64,000 nucleotides of DNA from Prochlorococcus marinus str. MIT 9312 (GTDB taxonomy: Bacteria > Cyanobacteriota > Cyanobacteriia > PCC-6307 > Cyanobiaceae): NCBI RefSeq assembly GCF_000012645.1, contig NC_007577.1:558001-622000 (forward strand), in the 5' to 3' direction. Of the stretch, positions 39,696 to 49,849 are shown in pieces. The notes beneath the pieces are model-generated. The model saw only the letters and a program-made list of their open reading frames with translations, was not told the DNA's origin and searched no databases. The first letter of the stretch is position 1; each line of letters starts with the position of its first letter. The position numbers were made by a program, and so were the translations under genes.

Positions 39696-40697
39696 ATGAT
39701 TGAAAATAAAAATATTTTAATTACTGGAGGCAATTCAGGAATAGGTTTCTTTGCCATTGTAAATTTACTAAAGACTAAAAATAATTTATACATTTTAATA
39801 AAATCTGAATTTAGAAAGAATGATTTTTTAATAAGAATTGAGAAATATTTTGAAAAAAATTACCTTAGTAAATATTTAAATATTATTGAAAATTGTGACC
39901 TTTCTGATTTAGAAAATATTAAAAAAATTAAAGATTATCTAATTAGTAAAAATATCTTTTTAGATGTAGTTATCTTAAATGCAGGTTTGCAATATACTGG
40001 TTCGTTTTATCCTAAAGTATCAAAACAAGGCATAGAACTTACTTTTGCAGTTAATCATCTTGCACATTTTTATTTGATAAATATCATAAAAGATTTTGTT
40101 AGCAATAAAGAAGAATCCAGAATAATTATTACATCATCAGATGTTCACGACCCCAAAAGCTCAGGTGGAAATATAGGAAAGAAAGCAGGACTTAATAATT
40201 TAGTTGATTTTAGAAAAAAAGTTGCTGGACGATTTTTAAATTTTAATGCTGATGAATCTTATAAAAATAGTAAGTTATGTAATATTTTGTTTGCAAAAGA
40301 ACTTGCAAAAAAATTTAAAATATCTTCGAGTAAGATTTCTGTAATTACTTGGGCCCCTGGACTTGTAATTCCAGATGATGATTCAGGTTTCTTTAGATAT
40401 AGCAAATGTTTTAATCTCTTTGGATATTTTATCTTTTCTAAAGTTGCAAAAAATATTTTAGGAATTTCTGAAAGTGTAGAAAATGCTGGAAAGATTCTTT
40501 CTGAGATTGTTTTTGACTCAAGTTTTAATAATATTGCATACATACATTTAAGTAATAAACTTATATCTTTTAAAAAACATAAATTAGTTGCAGGTAAGGT
40601 TAGTGATGAAGCAAATAGTTCTGAGTTGGCTTCAAAACTCTGGATTTTCAGTGAAGAGATTTGCAGATCATTTGGCTTTGTTGCTTTCAATATTTAA
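39696..40697 (+). CDS. SDR protein related to light-dependent protochlorophyllide reductase
   Basis: A 333-residue SDR. The nucleotide loop is ITGGNSGIGFFA (9-20), and NAGLQ and NHLAHFYL follow as in POR. The catalytic motif is YKNSKLCN, matching the POR-type Y-K-x-S-K-x-C-N rather than the plain YxxxK of most SDRs. Codon use is extremely AT-rich, and the gene ends inside the convergent mscS gene (30-bp overlap). The 224-bp region upstream is nearly all A/T. It could reduce a chlorophyll- or retinal-like ring; the true POR is normally a different, better conserved protein, so I read this as a paralogue. Confidence 0.82.
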   Translation: MIENKNILITGGNSGIGFFAIVNLLKTKNNLYILIKSEFRKNDFLIRIEKYFEKNYLSKYLNIIENCDLSDLENIKKIKDYLISKNIFLDVVILNAGLQYTGSFYPKVSKQGIELTFAVNHLAHFYLINIIKDFVSNKEESRIIITSSDVHDPKSSGGNIGKKAGLNNLVDFRKKVAGRFLNFNADESYKNSKLCNILFAKELAKKFKISSSKISVITWAPGLVIPDDDSGFFRYSKCFNLFGYFIFSKVAKNILGISESVENAGKILSEIVFDSSFNNIAYIHLSNKLISFKKHKLVAGKVSDEANSSELASKLWIFSEEICRSFGFVAFNI

Positions 40698-41699
40698 GGT
40701 TTGTGTTGGGAATGCAAACTCTATATTATTAGCTGCGAATTCCTCAATTATTTTTAAATTTATAGATTGTTGAGCTTCCATTGCAGCAAGATAATTATTT
40801 GTTGGTATGTAATAAACAAGTTCGAAATTCAGACTGAAGTCGCCAAAATCTGTGAAATGACATCTATCAAAAGATGCATCTTTTGTCTCTTCAACTATTT
40901 TTTGAATTATTGTTGGGATCAATTTCATCATTTTTGGAGAGGTTTCATAAACTACTCCTAATTTATGAACTAACCTTCTTTTTTTCATCTGTGCGTAATT
41001 TGAAATTATTCCATTTGTTAGGGCACTGTTGCTCATTACTATTACTTCTCCATTAATACTTCTTATCCTTGAGGATCTTACTCCTACCCTCTCAACCATT
41101 CCCAGGACTCCATCAGACTTTATAAACTCACCTTTTTGAAAAGGTTTATCAAGCAAAATAGTTATATATTCAAAAAACTCTTGAACTGGATCTTTTAACG
41201 CTAACCCTGCTCCAATTCCACCTGCACTTAGTAAGGCCCAAATAGCAGTCATTTGAACTCCTATATTTTGCAAGAAAAATATTGAACCAATAGTCCATGT
41301 TAATGCTTTTATTAAAGGAGTTAGTGAAGATACCATTGAACTGATTGAGGAATTATTAATTTTTGATGTTGATTCAGTTAAGGATCTAATTAATACTTTG
41401 TTGAGAGCTTTTATGATTATTATCAATATGAATAATTTCTGAATATTTAATAAGACAGAGATAAAAGTTATTTCATCTGCAAAAAAAAAGTCAATTGAAA
41501 AATAAAATGAGAGGAGGAAACCTATAGGTTTTATAATTCCAGCTATCACTTCAAAAATAAAATCATCGAAATTTGTTTTTGTCCTTTTGGAGATCTTTTT
41601 TAAAAAAATCTTTGATAATTTAGAAATTATTATCGATAATAAAATTCCTATAAAAAATATAGATATTGCTAAAAGAAAATTTTCAGTAGCTAATTTCAT
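40668..41699 (-). CDS. Small-conductance mechanosensitive channel (MscS family)
   Basis: Cytoplasmic-membrane channel that opens under hypo-osmotic stress. Membrane helices fill the first 170 residues. The pore-lining helix is ALLSAGGIGAGLALKDP (Gly/Ala-rich, as in TM3 of MscS). The beta domain follows with FIKSDGVLGMVERVGVRSSRIRS and the conserved GEVIVMSNSALTNGIISNY. Length 343. It converges with the POR-like gene and overlaps it. Confidence 0.9.
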   Translation of the reverse strand: MKLATENFLLAISIFFIGILLSIIISKLSKIFLKKISKRTKTNFDDFIFEVIAGIIKPIGFLLSFYFSIDFFFADEITFISVLLNIQKLFILIIIIKALNKVLIRSLTESTSKINNSSISSMVSSLTPLIKALTWTIGSIFFLQNIGVQMTAIWALLSAGGIGAGLALKDPVQEFFEYITILLDKPFQKGEFIKSDGVLGMVERVGVRSSRIRSINGEVIVMSNSALTNGIISNYAQMKKRRLVHKLGVVYETSPKMMKLIPTIIQKIVEETKDASFDRCHFTDFGDFSLNFELVYYIPTNNYLAAMEAQQSINLKIIEEFAANNIEFAFPTQTLNIESNKAK

Positions 41700-41777
41700 A
41701 TTTAATTAAAACCTAAAAATATTGCTCTAATTAAAGTTTAAATTATCTCTAAAAAACAAACCAGTCTAAATTGTTTT

Positions 41778-42344
41778 TTAACTCAATATTATATCTCTAA
41801 TTTCTTTGAATTCTTTTCTATTAGCAGTCTTGCATAATTCAAAGATTATTGATTCAGTAGTTGTTAAGACTGCCCCCTTTTGAGTCATTCTTTGTAAGGC
41901 TATTTCATGATCTATACAATTTCGACTGCCCATAGCATCAGAAATAAGAACTACTTCAAATCCTTTTTGTAAAAAATCTAAGACTGTTTGCTGAATGCAA
42001 ATATGTGTTTCGATACCACAAACTATCAAATTTGTAATTTTCTTATTTTCAATTTCTTGTAAAAATTCTTGTATGTTTGCTAGGCTAAAATCCATTTTAT
42101 CAATTTTTTTAAATCGTACTTTGGGTAATAATTCAGGGATCGTCACACCCAATTTGAGTGGGTTCTGTTCAGATACAAATATGTTTTCTTCTAAAATTTG
42201 GTAAGCATTTATAAGCTTTTTGATGTTTTTGATTATTGAATTCTTATTAAAAATTGGTCTTATTATTTTTCCCTGAATATCAATAATTAGCAACGCGTTT
42301 ACTTTCGATGATAATTTATCATAAGAGATTTCTTGATCATTCAT
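41778..42344 (-). CDS. Isochorismatase-like cysteine hydrolase
   Basis: A 188-residue member of the isochorismatase/nicotinamidase superfamily. The catalytic Asp is in LLIIDIQGKI (about residue 22). The Lys is in KIDKMDFS, and the nucleophilic Cys is in GIETHICIQQTVLD (C near 116). The family-typical cis-peptide lies before G-I-E-T-H. The substrate is unknown; nicotinamidase, ureidoacrylate-type amidase and others share these residues. It is divergent from the Fur-family gene. Confidence 0.87.
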   Translation of the reverse strand: MNDQEISYDKLSSKVNALLIIDIQGKIIRPIFNKNSIIKNIKKLINAYQILEENIFVSEQNPLKLGVTIPELLPKVRFKKIDKMDFSLANIQEFLQEIENKKITNLIVCGIETHICIQQTVLDFLQKGFEVVLISDAMGSRNCIDHEIALQRMTQKGAVLTTTESIIFELCKTANRKEFKEIRDIILS

Positions 42345-42465
42345 AATTTACATATAAAAGATACATTTAACATAATATTTTGAAGAACTTTAGTAAACAT
42401 TTTAAATCAAAAAGTTGTTTTACTCTCATCTAGAGTTATTATTGAGAATAGCCATGAGTTAATAA

Positions 42466-42918
42466 TTGTCATTATCCTCGCAATACAATGTCATTACATC
42501 TCCTCTCGGCGATGGTTTACATAAAGAGGGGAAGAGGTTAACTCCTCAGAGGCTAAAGGTTCTTAATTTATTTGAAAATATTGGCTCTGGAAAGCATCTT
42601 AGTGCTGAAGAGGTTCATGAAAAGTTAGTTAAAACAAGCTCCAAAGTTTCACTAGCAACAATTTATAGAACTTTAAGACTTTTAGTACAAATGGGTTTGC
42701 TTCATGAATTAGAACTCAGTGAGGGTGGACACAGATATGAATTGCTTAGTAATGACACACCGGATCATCATCATTTGATTTGTATTAGGTGTGGAAGAAC
42801 AGAAGAATTCGAAAATGACGAAGTTTTAGAAGCAGGCAAAGATGCAGCAAAAGTTAATGGTTTTAAACTAATTGAATCATCTTTAAATGTAAGAGCTATT
42901 TGTCCTAATTGTATTTAG
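42466..42918 (+). CDS. fur: Fur-family metal-dependent regulator
   Basis: A 150-residue winged-helix repressor: DNA-binding half with RLTPQRLKVLNLF and SLATIYRTLRLL (recognition helix). The metal-sensing half follows with DHHHLICIRCG and a second C-x-x-C at the very end (CPNC), which form the structural zinc site. Retention of both CxxC motifs is more like PerR/Zur and canonical Fur than some cyanobacterial FurA. The target metal cannot be fixed by reading. The start is TTG at 42466. The gene ends 6 bp from the convergent arsS stop. Confidence 0.88.
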   Translation: MSLSSQYNVITSPLGDGLHKEGKRLTPQRLKVLNLFENIGSGKHLSAEEVHEKLVKTSSKVSLATIYRTLRLLVQMGLLHELELSEGGHRYELLSNDTPDHHHLICIRCGRTEEFENDEVLEAGKDAAKVNGFKLIESSLNVRAICPNCI

Positions 42919-42924
42919 TGGGTT

Positions 42925-43857
42925 TTAACTTAAAGTCCCTCCACAACTTGACCCTGCACCTGCAGTGCAAGCAAAACAATGTTCTTTTACAGCTACCCGG
43001 TAGTCAAAAGTAAATGATTCATCCAATAGATCAAAAAGTGTCTTTGGTCCTTTATTCTCTCGGAAATTTATCTGTTGGTTAAAGTCACAATCATAAATTT
43101 CTCCTAGCCAATTTACGCTAATTGTCTTTTTACACATAAGATTTTCTAAATTTTTTTCATTAAAATTTTCTTTTAGTAGTTTGTAATAAGTATTTAGTTT
43201 CCCTTCCCTTCTAAGATATTCTTCATATCTATTTATTGGCATATTAGTTATTGTGTATAAATTATTAAAAACGATATTGTATTTTTCGAATAGTATGTTT
43301 TTATAATCCTTCTCCAATATTTGCTGAGAAGGAGGAAGAATTGGGCTTACAGGATTGTAAACAAGATTTAATTGTAATCCATTTTCTTTCTTTCCATAGC
43401 CTAAATCATTAAGAATTCTTATGGCATTAATACTTTTTTCAAAAACCCCATAACCTCTTTGAAAATCAACATTATTTTTTTCATAACACGGTAGTGAAGC
43501 CGTAACTATGACTTTATTCTTTGCAAGAAATTGAGGAAGATCTTCATAACCTTCTTCAAAGAAAATTGTCAAATTGCACCTATCAATAATATCAACTTTT
43601 TTTGTGCTCAAACTGGTTATTAGGTTTTTAAATTCTGGGTGGAGTTCTGGCGCACCACCTGTAATATCTAAAGTCTTGATTTTGTATTTTTCAATTATCT
43701 TTGGGATAAGAGATATCATTTCATTAGACATCTTTTCAGTCCTTAGGGGACTCGAATTGACATGACAATGCTTACAAGCCTGATTGCATTTATAACCTAT
43801 GTTAATTTGCAATGTTTCTATAGGTTTTTTATATATTGAGGGAAATTTTTCTTTCAT
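42925..43857 (-). CDS. arsS: ArsS-type radical SAM protein (arsenosugar pathway family)
   Basis: Radical SAM enzyme of the TIGR04167 family, whose studied members build the dimethylarsinoyl-deoxyadenosine core of arsenosugars. The 4Fe-4S motif CNQACKHC (C24, C28, C31) is canonical. The C-terminal Cys-rich tail CFACTAGAGSSCGG is typical of this family, and GGAPELHP follows the first cluster. Length 310, complete. The partner methyltransferase ArsM is not in the window. It converges with the Fur-family gene. Confidence 0.87.
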   Translation of the reverse strand: MKEKFPSIYKKPIETLQINIGYKCNQACKHCHVNSSPLRTEKMSNEMISLIPKIIEKYKIKTLDITGGAPELHPEFKNLITSLSTKKVDIIDRCNLTIFFEEGYEDLPQFLAKNKVIVTASLPCYEKNNVDFQRGYGVFEKSINAIRILNDLGYGKKENGLQLNLVYNPVSPILPPSQQILEKDYKNILFEKYNIVFNNLYTITNMPINRYEEYLRREGKLNTYYKLLKENFNEKNLENLMCKKTISVNWLGEIYDCDFNQQINFRENKGPKTLFDLLDESFTFDYRVAVKEHCFACTAGAGSSCGGTLS

Positions 43858-43901
43858 TGATCTATTATTTATAAATTGTCATTCGAAAATTAAAAAGTTA
43901 A

Positions 43902-45179
43902 CTATTTCTTAAAGTTTGATCTCTTACTAGCAAGTTCAATAAACCAACTTATGTATTCTTTGGGACCATTTTTAAAAACTATGTCAAACTTTAAGTTGTC
44001 ATAAACATCACTGATCCCTGTTAAACCAGTTTTTTTTGTAGAGGGTCTTTCAACTTCACCAGAACTACTATCTACAAAAATTATTTTATTATTAATTCCA
44101 AATTCATTACCTAATATTTGTATAAATTCTAGAAAAGACCTGTCACTTCCTCCTCTTAAATAATTTTTCTTACCATTATTATTTTTTGAGGTTACTGTGT
44201 CACCAACTCCTACAATCAAAGGCATATCTTCTTTTTGAATAGTTCTTTTGCATAAATCAATTTTTCCCTGAATAGAATTTGGAGAGTTTCTAAAATTAAA
44301 ATTACTTCCAAAAGGAGCTTTGCCAGTTTTATCCTCAATAAATTTATTTAAAAGAAATAAAACTCCAGAATCTTTAACTGCTCCTTTAATAAGTAATTGT
44401 ATGTCTGTTGATCCAATATCATCTTTAGAAGAAAGTTTAATTGTTTCTCTACCATTTTTATTACCTAAATTTGGAGAAATATGAAGGAAAAATGAGTCTT
44501 TGAGACCTTCAGATTCAGCTTTTAAGATGATTTCATTCATCATTTTTTCAAAACTAATTTGAATAAGCTTTCTTTTATCAGAATCTTTGTGAACTAATTC
44601 AAATAGACTATTGAAATTAATCGTTGGAGAGAAGCGTGTTTCACATATTGATTTTACTGCGTGAAAATTGATATCTTCTTGGCTAAGTTCAGGAAAAATA
44701 TTGTTAACTATGAAATTAAATTTTGGTCTAATTAAACTAGGTACTTTTGATAAAAAATTTAGTTCTTTTTCTGAGACTCCTTCAAAGCTTATTTCACCAT
44801 TGTTGTCTTGATACTCTACTCCACAAGCCGCTAAACCTCTTAAATATAGCTCTTTATTTTTAGGTTCAGTAGTGCTCCCTAAACTCCTTTCTATTATTCT
44901 GTTAACTCCTCTTGGACCTTCATGTTCACCGCAAGTTAATACAAAGAATTCCTTGGCAAATTCTTTTACTGCATAAATATATTTTGATTCTAACTCTCTA
45001 GTCATTGGATCTTTAACTAGAGGGATGCAAACTCCGTCAATGTCTTGAATAAATAAGATATTTTTTGAAGAAATTAATTGTTTTTGTAACTTTAAATTAC
45101 TTGCCATATATTCCATATTTATCATTATTTCTCTTTTTATTAAATTTCTTTTTAAGAAATTATAAATTAAAAAATTCAA
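43902..45179 (-). CDS. stpA: Glucosylglycerol-3-phosphate phosphatase-like (StpA)
   Basis: Similar to cyanobacterial StpA, which dephosphorylates glucosylglycerol-phosphate to the osmolyte glucosylglycerol. HAD-type nucleophile motif FIQDIDGVC is followed by TCGEHEGPRGV, LYLRGLAACGVEYQD, IVGVGDTVTS and VDSSSGEVERP, all at the expected spacing. The 425 residues include an N-terminal extension of some 18-24 residues unlike StpA; an ATG at 45125 (MINMEYM) or the ATGs shortly after it are likelier starts. No GgpS synthase lies nearby. Prochlorococcus is known for glucosylglycerate and sucrose, so the real substrate is uncertain. Confidence 0.85.
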   Translation of the reverse strand: MNFLIYNFLKRNLIKREIMINMEYMASNLKLQKQLISSKNILFIQDIDGVCIPLVKDPMTRELESKYIYAVKEFAKEFFVLTCGEHEGPRGVNRIIERSLGSTTEPKNKELYLRGLAACGVEYQDNNGEISFEGVSEKELNFLSKVPSLIRPKFNFIVNNIFPELSQEDINFHAVKSICETRFSPTINFNSLFELVHKDSDKRKLIQISFEKMMNEIILKAESEGLKDSFFLHISPNLGNKNGRETIKLSSKDDIGSTDIQLLIKGAVKDSGVLFLLNKFIEDKTGKAPFGSNFNFRNSPNSIQGKIDLCKRTIQKEDMPLIVGVGDTVTSKNNNGKKNYLRGGSDRSFLEFIQILGNEFGINNKIIFVDSSSGEVERPSTKKTGLTGISDVYDNLKFDIVFKNGPKEYISWFIELASKRSNFKK

Positions 45180-45279
45180 TATTTACAATAAATAATTTGC
45201 TATGGTCAAAAATTGCTTTAATGTAGAAAAATGTTGTTAAGGGTAAGAAATTAAAAAAAATTATCAAGAATTTCCAAAA

Positions 45280-46788
45280 ATGAAGAATAATTTCATAGAA
45301 AACATAAATGATGAAAAATATTTTTATTCATTGATTGAAGATATAGAGAACAGCAAAGTTGGATTCTACAGTGTTGGTTTATATCCTGCATCATTAGCAT
45401 ACAACTGTGCTATGCATGGAAAATCAAATAATATTCTCCTAGCTCCTAGGGAAGATAGAGATTTGTTAGGAGCTTTCTCAAATGATGTTCTTTCTGATAT
45501 GGATAATGAGATTATTGATAAGATTAAGAGAATGGGACATTATTCTTCAGAGGGGAAAAGAAAGTCTTTTGATCTAAAAGATCTTCTCTTGGAATGTAAG
45601 ATAGTTATTCTTTCTTCAAACAGTAATCACATAAAAGATGATGTTAAATATGCTTTAGAACTCAGAAAAACTTTAAAAAGAGAAAATGTGGTTCTTGGTT
45701 GTCTCGTCGGTTCTTTTTGCGTTGACAATAAAAGTAAAAACCCTTTTATTCTCTGTAATAAATATCCAAATTTAGCTTTTTTTACAGGATTTCATCGTCA
45801 TGGAGCTTTACGAAATCCTAATGATAGTTTTACTGCAAATTTCTGCCATCCTGATGCTCTAACTGCTTTAATAGGAGCTCGCATTTTGAATCAATTGTCC
45901 CCGAAAATTCAAGTTTCTCCTGGTGTTCATAATATTGAATGTCAATACATAAAATCAATAAAAAACATCTCATCCATATTTGCAGGTTTTGTAAATAACT
46001 TTCATTCCGATAAGCCAGGAATGCTACCTAGCATTAATACGATTTTGTTAACTCAATGCTTAGATCAGGCAGCATCAGTATCATTACAAGTTAGAAAAGA
46101 AAATAAATTAGAAAATAAATATCTTTCATTAAAAGAACTTGGTTATGGTGAAGAAATAATTAGTGCAAAGGAAATAATTAATGATAAATTTTGTGAAAAA
46201 GGAGATTATACTTTTTCTCAATTAAATGCTGTTAAGGCTGATGTCTTAGGGAGTATGACTCTACCAACTGAAGGAAAACCAACAAGGAATTTTCAAGCAG
46301 GACAAGTTTTATCAGATATGCTTTTGCAACTCAATAGATGTCCAAAAGACGTCTCAGAATTTGTAAATTGGTGCAATAAATACTCTCTCAGTCAAGGAGG
46401 TTTAGAAGGTCTAAAATCTTTAAAATTTTGGCCAGACATTTATAAAGAATTCAAAATCAAAAATAATAATTGTTCAATGATTAATCTTATTTATTTATGC
46501 TTTAATGCTAATTCAGAAGAAAAAAAAGAAATTTATAAGGTTTTAATTAGTTCAGAAGAGATCACTAATTTTTGCCAAGAATCTGTGAAATCTGAATTAT
46601 CTTTAGAATTAAATGAAAAATTAAAAGGAGATTATCTTTTTAATGATATTGAAAAACTTTACAAAAAATTGTTTATTAACAAAGAGAAAAATGATATTAA
46701 AAAAAATGAACATAATAATCAAATTCCTAAAAAATATCCAAGCTATATCAATGTATTGAAAATTATCAATAATTATTTTAATAATTGA
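45280..46788 (+). CDS. Uncharacterised protein with N-terminal Rossmann-like domain
   Basis: A 502-residue protein. The first 60 residues (VGFYSVGLYPASLAYNCAMHG then ILLAPRE) look like an NAD(P)-binding beta-alpha-beta unit. A segment KIVILSSNSNHIKDDV resembles the substrate-checking strand of GpsA-type glycerol-3-phosphate dehydrogenases. A conserved central block with GFHRHGALRNP, NFCHPDALTALIGARIL and a helical C-terminal region completes it. The Gly-rich loop is not a perfect GxGxxG. It is divergently paired with stpA, so a role in making the glycerol-phosphate acceptor is an attractive but unproven idea. I do not recognise a named family. Confidence 0.75.
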   Translation: MKNNFIENINDEKYFYSLIEDIENSKVGFYSVGLYPASLAYNCAMHGKSNNILLAPREDRDLLGAFSNDVLSDMDNEIIDKIKRMGHYSSEGKRKSFDLKDLLLECKIVILSSNSNHIKDDVKYALELRKTLKRENVVLGCLVGSFCVDNKSKNPFILCNKYPNLAFFTGFHRHGALRNPNDSFTANFCHPDALTALIGARILNQLSPKIQVSPGVHNIECQYIKSIKNISSIFAGFVNNFHSDKPGMLPSINTILLTQCLDQAASVSLQVRKENKLENKYLSLKELGYGEEIISAKEIINDKFCEKGDYTFSQLNAVKADVLGSMTLPTEGKPTRNFQAGQVLSDMLLQLNRCPKDVSEFVNWCNKYSLSQGGLEGLKSLKFWPDIYKEFKIKNNNCSMINLIYLCFNANSEEKKEIYKVLISSEEITNFCQESVKSELSLELNEKLKGDYLFNDIEKLYKKLFINKEKNDIKKNEHNNQIPKKYPSYINVLKIINNYFNN

Positions 46789-46880
46789 TTATTTATTTAA
46801 TTTACTAAAAAGTTAAGTTCTTCATTTATTTACTAATCTTGATTGCGGGGTTAGACTTATTATGGTTTTAAAAGGTTTTT

Positions 46881-47540
46881 TTGAAAAAGGAATTATCACA
46901 TCGTTCTCATGAACTGAAAGCTCTTGGTTGGAATCAAGAAGATTTAACAAGATACGAAGATTTATGGGACTACAGTCAAAGATGGGGATTAATAAATTTA
47001 GAAAGAGAAGACAGACAGTTTTTAAAGAAAGCAGAAAAGTTACTCCCAAAGATCCAAAATAAAAAGATATCAGTTAAAAAAACTATTGAAGAAAAATCAT
47101 ATTATTTATGGTTAAATTTTTACCTCGATGAAATTAATATTTTTAGTAATTCTAATCTTCCAAAAAATAAACATGGTGTTTGGACACTCTTAATTGAAGA
47201 GGAAATTAAACTTCTTAAGGAATTACAACCAGTTATGGGTCTTCCAGATACTTTAAAAGCCAAAAATCTATTTAAGAATAGAAAGGATCTCATAAATAAG
47301 GCTTTTAGCCAATTTGACGCTAAAAACAACGATAAGGGTTTCAATTTTGATGATGCTCTAAACAAATCTGAAAAAGATGTTGGTAAGAATTGGAAATCAA
47401 TTACTGAAAAAGATCCTGAAGCTAATAAAACTTTTCCAATAATAGATTCTGCAAATATTGACAAACTCAGATCTGCGATAAAAGATGATTTGAGTTTATA
47501 TATGAAAGATAATTACCCTTCATTAAAAAAGGATTTATAA
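46881..47540 (+). CDS. Conserved cyanobacterial hypothetical protein
   Basis: A 219-residue soluble, charged, mainly helical protein. The N-terminal block (HELKALGWNQEDLTRYEDLWDYSQRWG) is tryptophan-rich and looks conserved, and the C-terminal half is low-complexity Lys/Asp/Asn. It begins with TTG at 46881 with AAAGG upstream; an ATG at 46862 is out of frame. No domain recognised and no functional link to its neighbours. Confidence 0.72.
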   Translation: MKKELSHRSHELKALGWNQEDLTRYEDLWDYSQRWGLINLEREDRQFLKKAEKLLPKIQNKKISVKKTIEEKSYYLWLNFYLDEINIFSNSNLPKNKHGVWTLLIEEEIKLLKELQPVMGLPDTLKAKNLFKNRKDLINKAFSQFDAKNNDKGFNFDDALNKSEKDVGKNWKSITEKDPEANKTFPIIDSANIDKLRSAIKDDLSLYMKDNYPSLKKDL

Positions 47541-47596
47541 ATATTTATCTTTTTTTTGTTTTTTTTTTGGACTTTTTTAAGTTAAATAGATAATAG

Positions 47597-48940
<1,344 letters not shown>

Positions 48941-48953
48941 GAAAGGAGATTTA

Positions 48954-49844
48954 TTGGCTTTAATAATTCCTAGTAACTATCACAAGATTAGTGATGTTGA
49001 GAAAAATCATATATCTTGGATCGAACCAGAATTGGCAAAAAGACAGGATATACGTCCTCTTAGGATTGGTATTTTAAATATCATGCCTCTTGGCAAGCAG
49101 TATGAATTTAACTTACTACATCCACTGGGTTTATCTCCTCTTCAAATTGAGCCAGTTTGGATAAAGCTTACAACTCACTCTTATAAAACATGGGATCTTA
49201 ATCATCTAAATAATCTATACATTACTTGGGAAGAGGCCAATAACATAGAACCGTTAGATGGAATCATTATTACAGGAGCACCTATTGAGCACTTAGCCTT
49301 TGAGGAGGTTAAGTATTGGGATGAATTTGTGAAAATTGTAAATGAAGCGAGAAATTCTTGTGCGAGTACTCTTGGATTATGTTGGGCTGGCTTTGCGCTA
49401 GCTTATTTGGCAGGGGTAGATAAGAAAGTTTTTGATAGGAAATTATTTGGAGTATTCCCTTTAAAAAGTCTTGTTCCTGGACACCCTTTGATGGGTACGC
49501 AAGATGATGAATTTATTTGTCCTCAAAGTAGATTTGCGGGATTACCAGATTTGGAAATGGAGAAGGCCCAAAAAGAAGGGAAATTGAATTTGTTGGCTTA
49601 TGGAGAAAACGTCGGATATACAATATTTGAATCTAATGATCAAAAACAACTTATGCATTTAGGTCATCCTGAATATACAGTGCATAGAATTATTAGTGAA
49701 ATTGAAAGAGATAAAAAAAAAGGAGATGTTCCTCCTCCTGAAAATTTTGATCCAAATAGTTCAAAAACCGCTTGGAGATCTCATAGGAATTTGCTTTTTC
49801 AGCAATGGCTTTGGTTTTGTTATCAACAAGTTAGCCTTAATTAA
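48954..49844 (+). CDS. metA: Homoserine O-acyltransferase (MetA family)
   Basis: Activates homoserine for MetY. The catalytic Cys143 lies in LGLCWAGFALAYL, and H238 and E240 in HLGHPEYT, as in MetA of the HTS family (succinyl or acetyl donor not readable). I place the start at TTG 48954, preceded by an AAAGGAG ribosome site (48942-48948). The frame is open 72 bp further upstream, inside metY, but the residues there ([12 protein letters not shown]) do not look like MetA, and C143 then sits where the family expects it. Length 296. It lies 13 bp after the metY stop. Confidence 0.92.
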   Translation: MALIIPSNYHKISDVEKNHISWIEPELAKRQDIRPLRIGILNIMPLGKQYEFNLLHPLGLSPLQIEPVWIKLTTHSYKTWDLNHLNNLYITWEEANNIEPLDGIIITGAPIEHLAFEEVKYWDEFVKIVNEARNSCASTLGLCWAGFALAYLAGVDKKVFDRKLFGVFPLKSLVPGHPLMGTQDDEFICPQSRFAGLPDLEMEKAQKEGKLNLLAYGENVGYTIFESNDQKQLMHLGHPEYTVHRIISEIERDKKKGDVPPPENFDPNSSKTAWRSHRNLLFQQWLWFCYQQVSLN

Positions 49845-49849
49845 CTTTT

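Noticed and set aside
40259-40690. 143-codon minus-strand frame opposite the POR-like gene
   Set aside because: The plus-strand gene has intact SDR motifs; the reverse translation is only its shadow.
42430-42465. TTATTATTGAGAATAG as a Fur or PerR box before the Fur-family gene
   Set aside because: Only a loose match to half of a box; such A/T-rich sequences are expected by chance in this genome.
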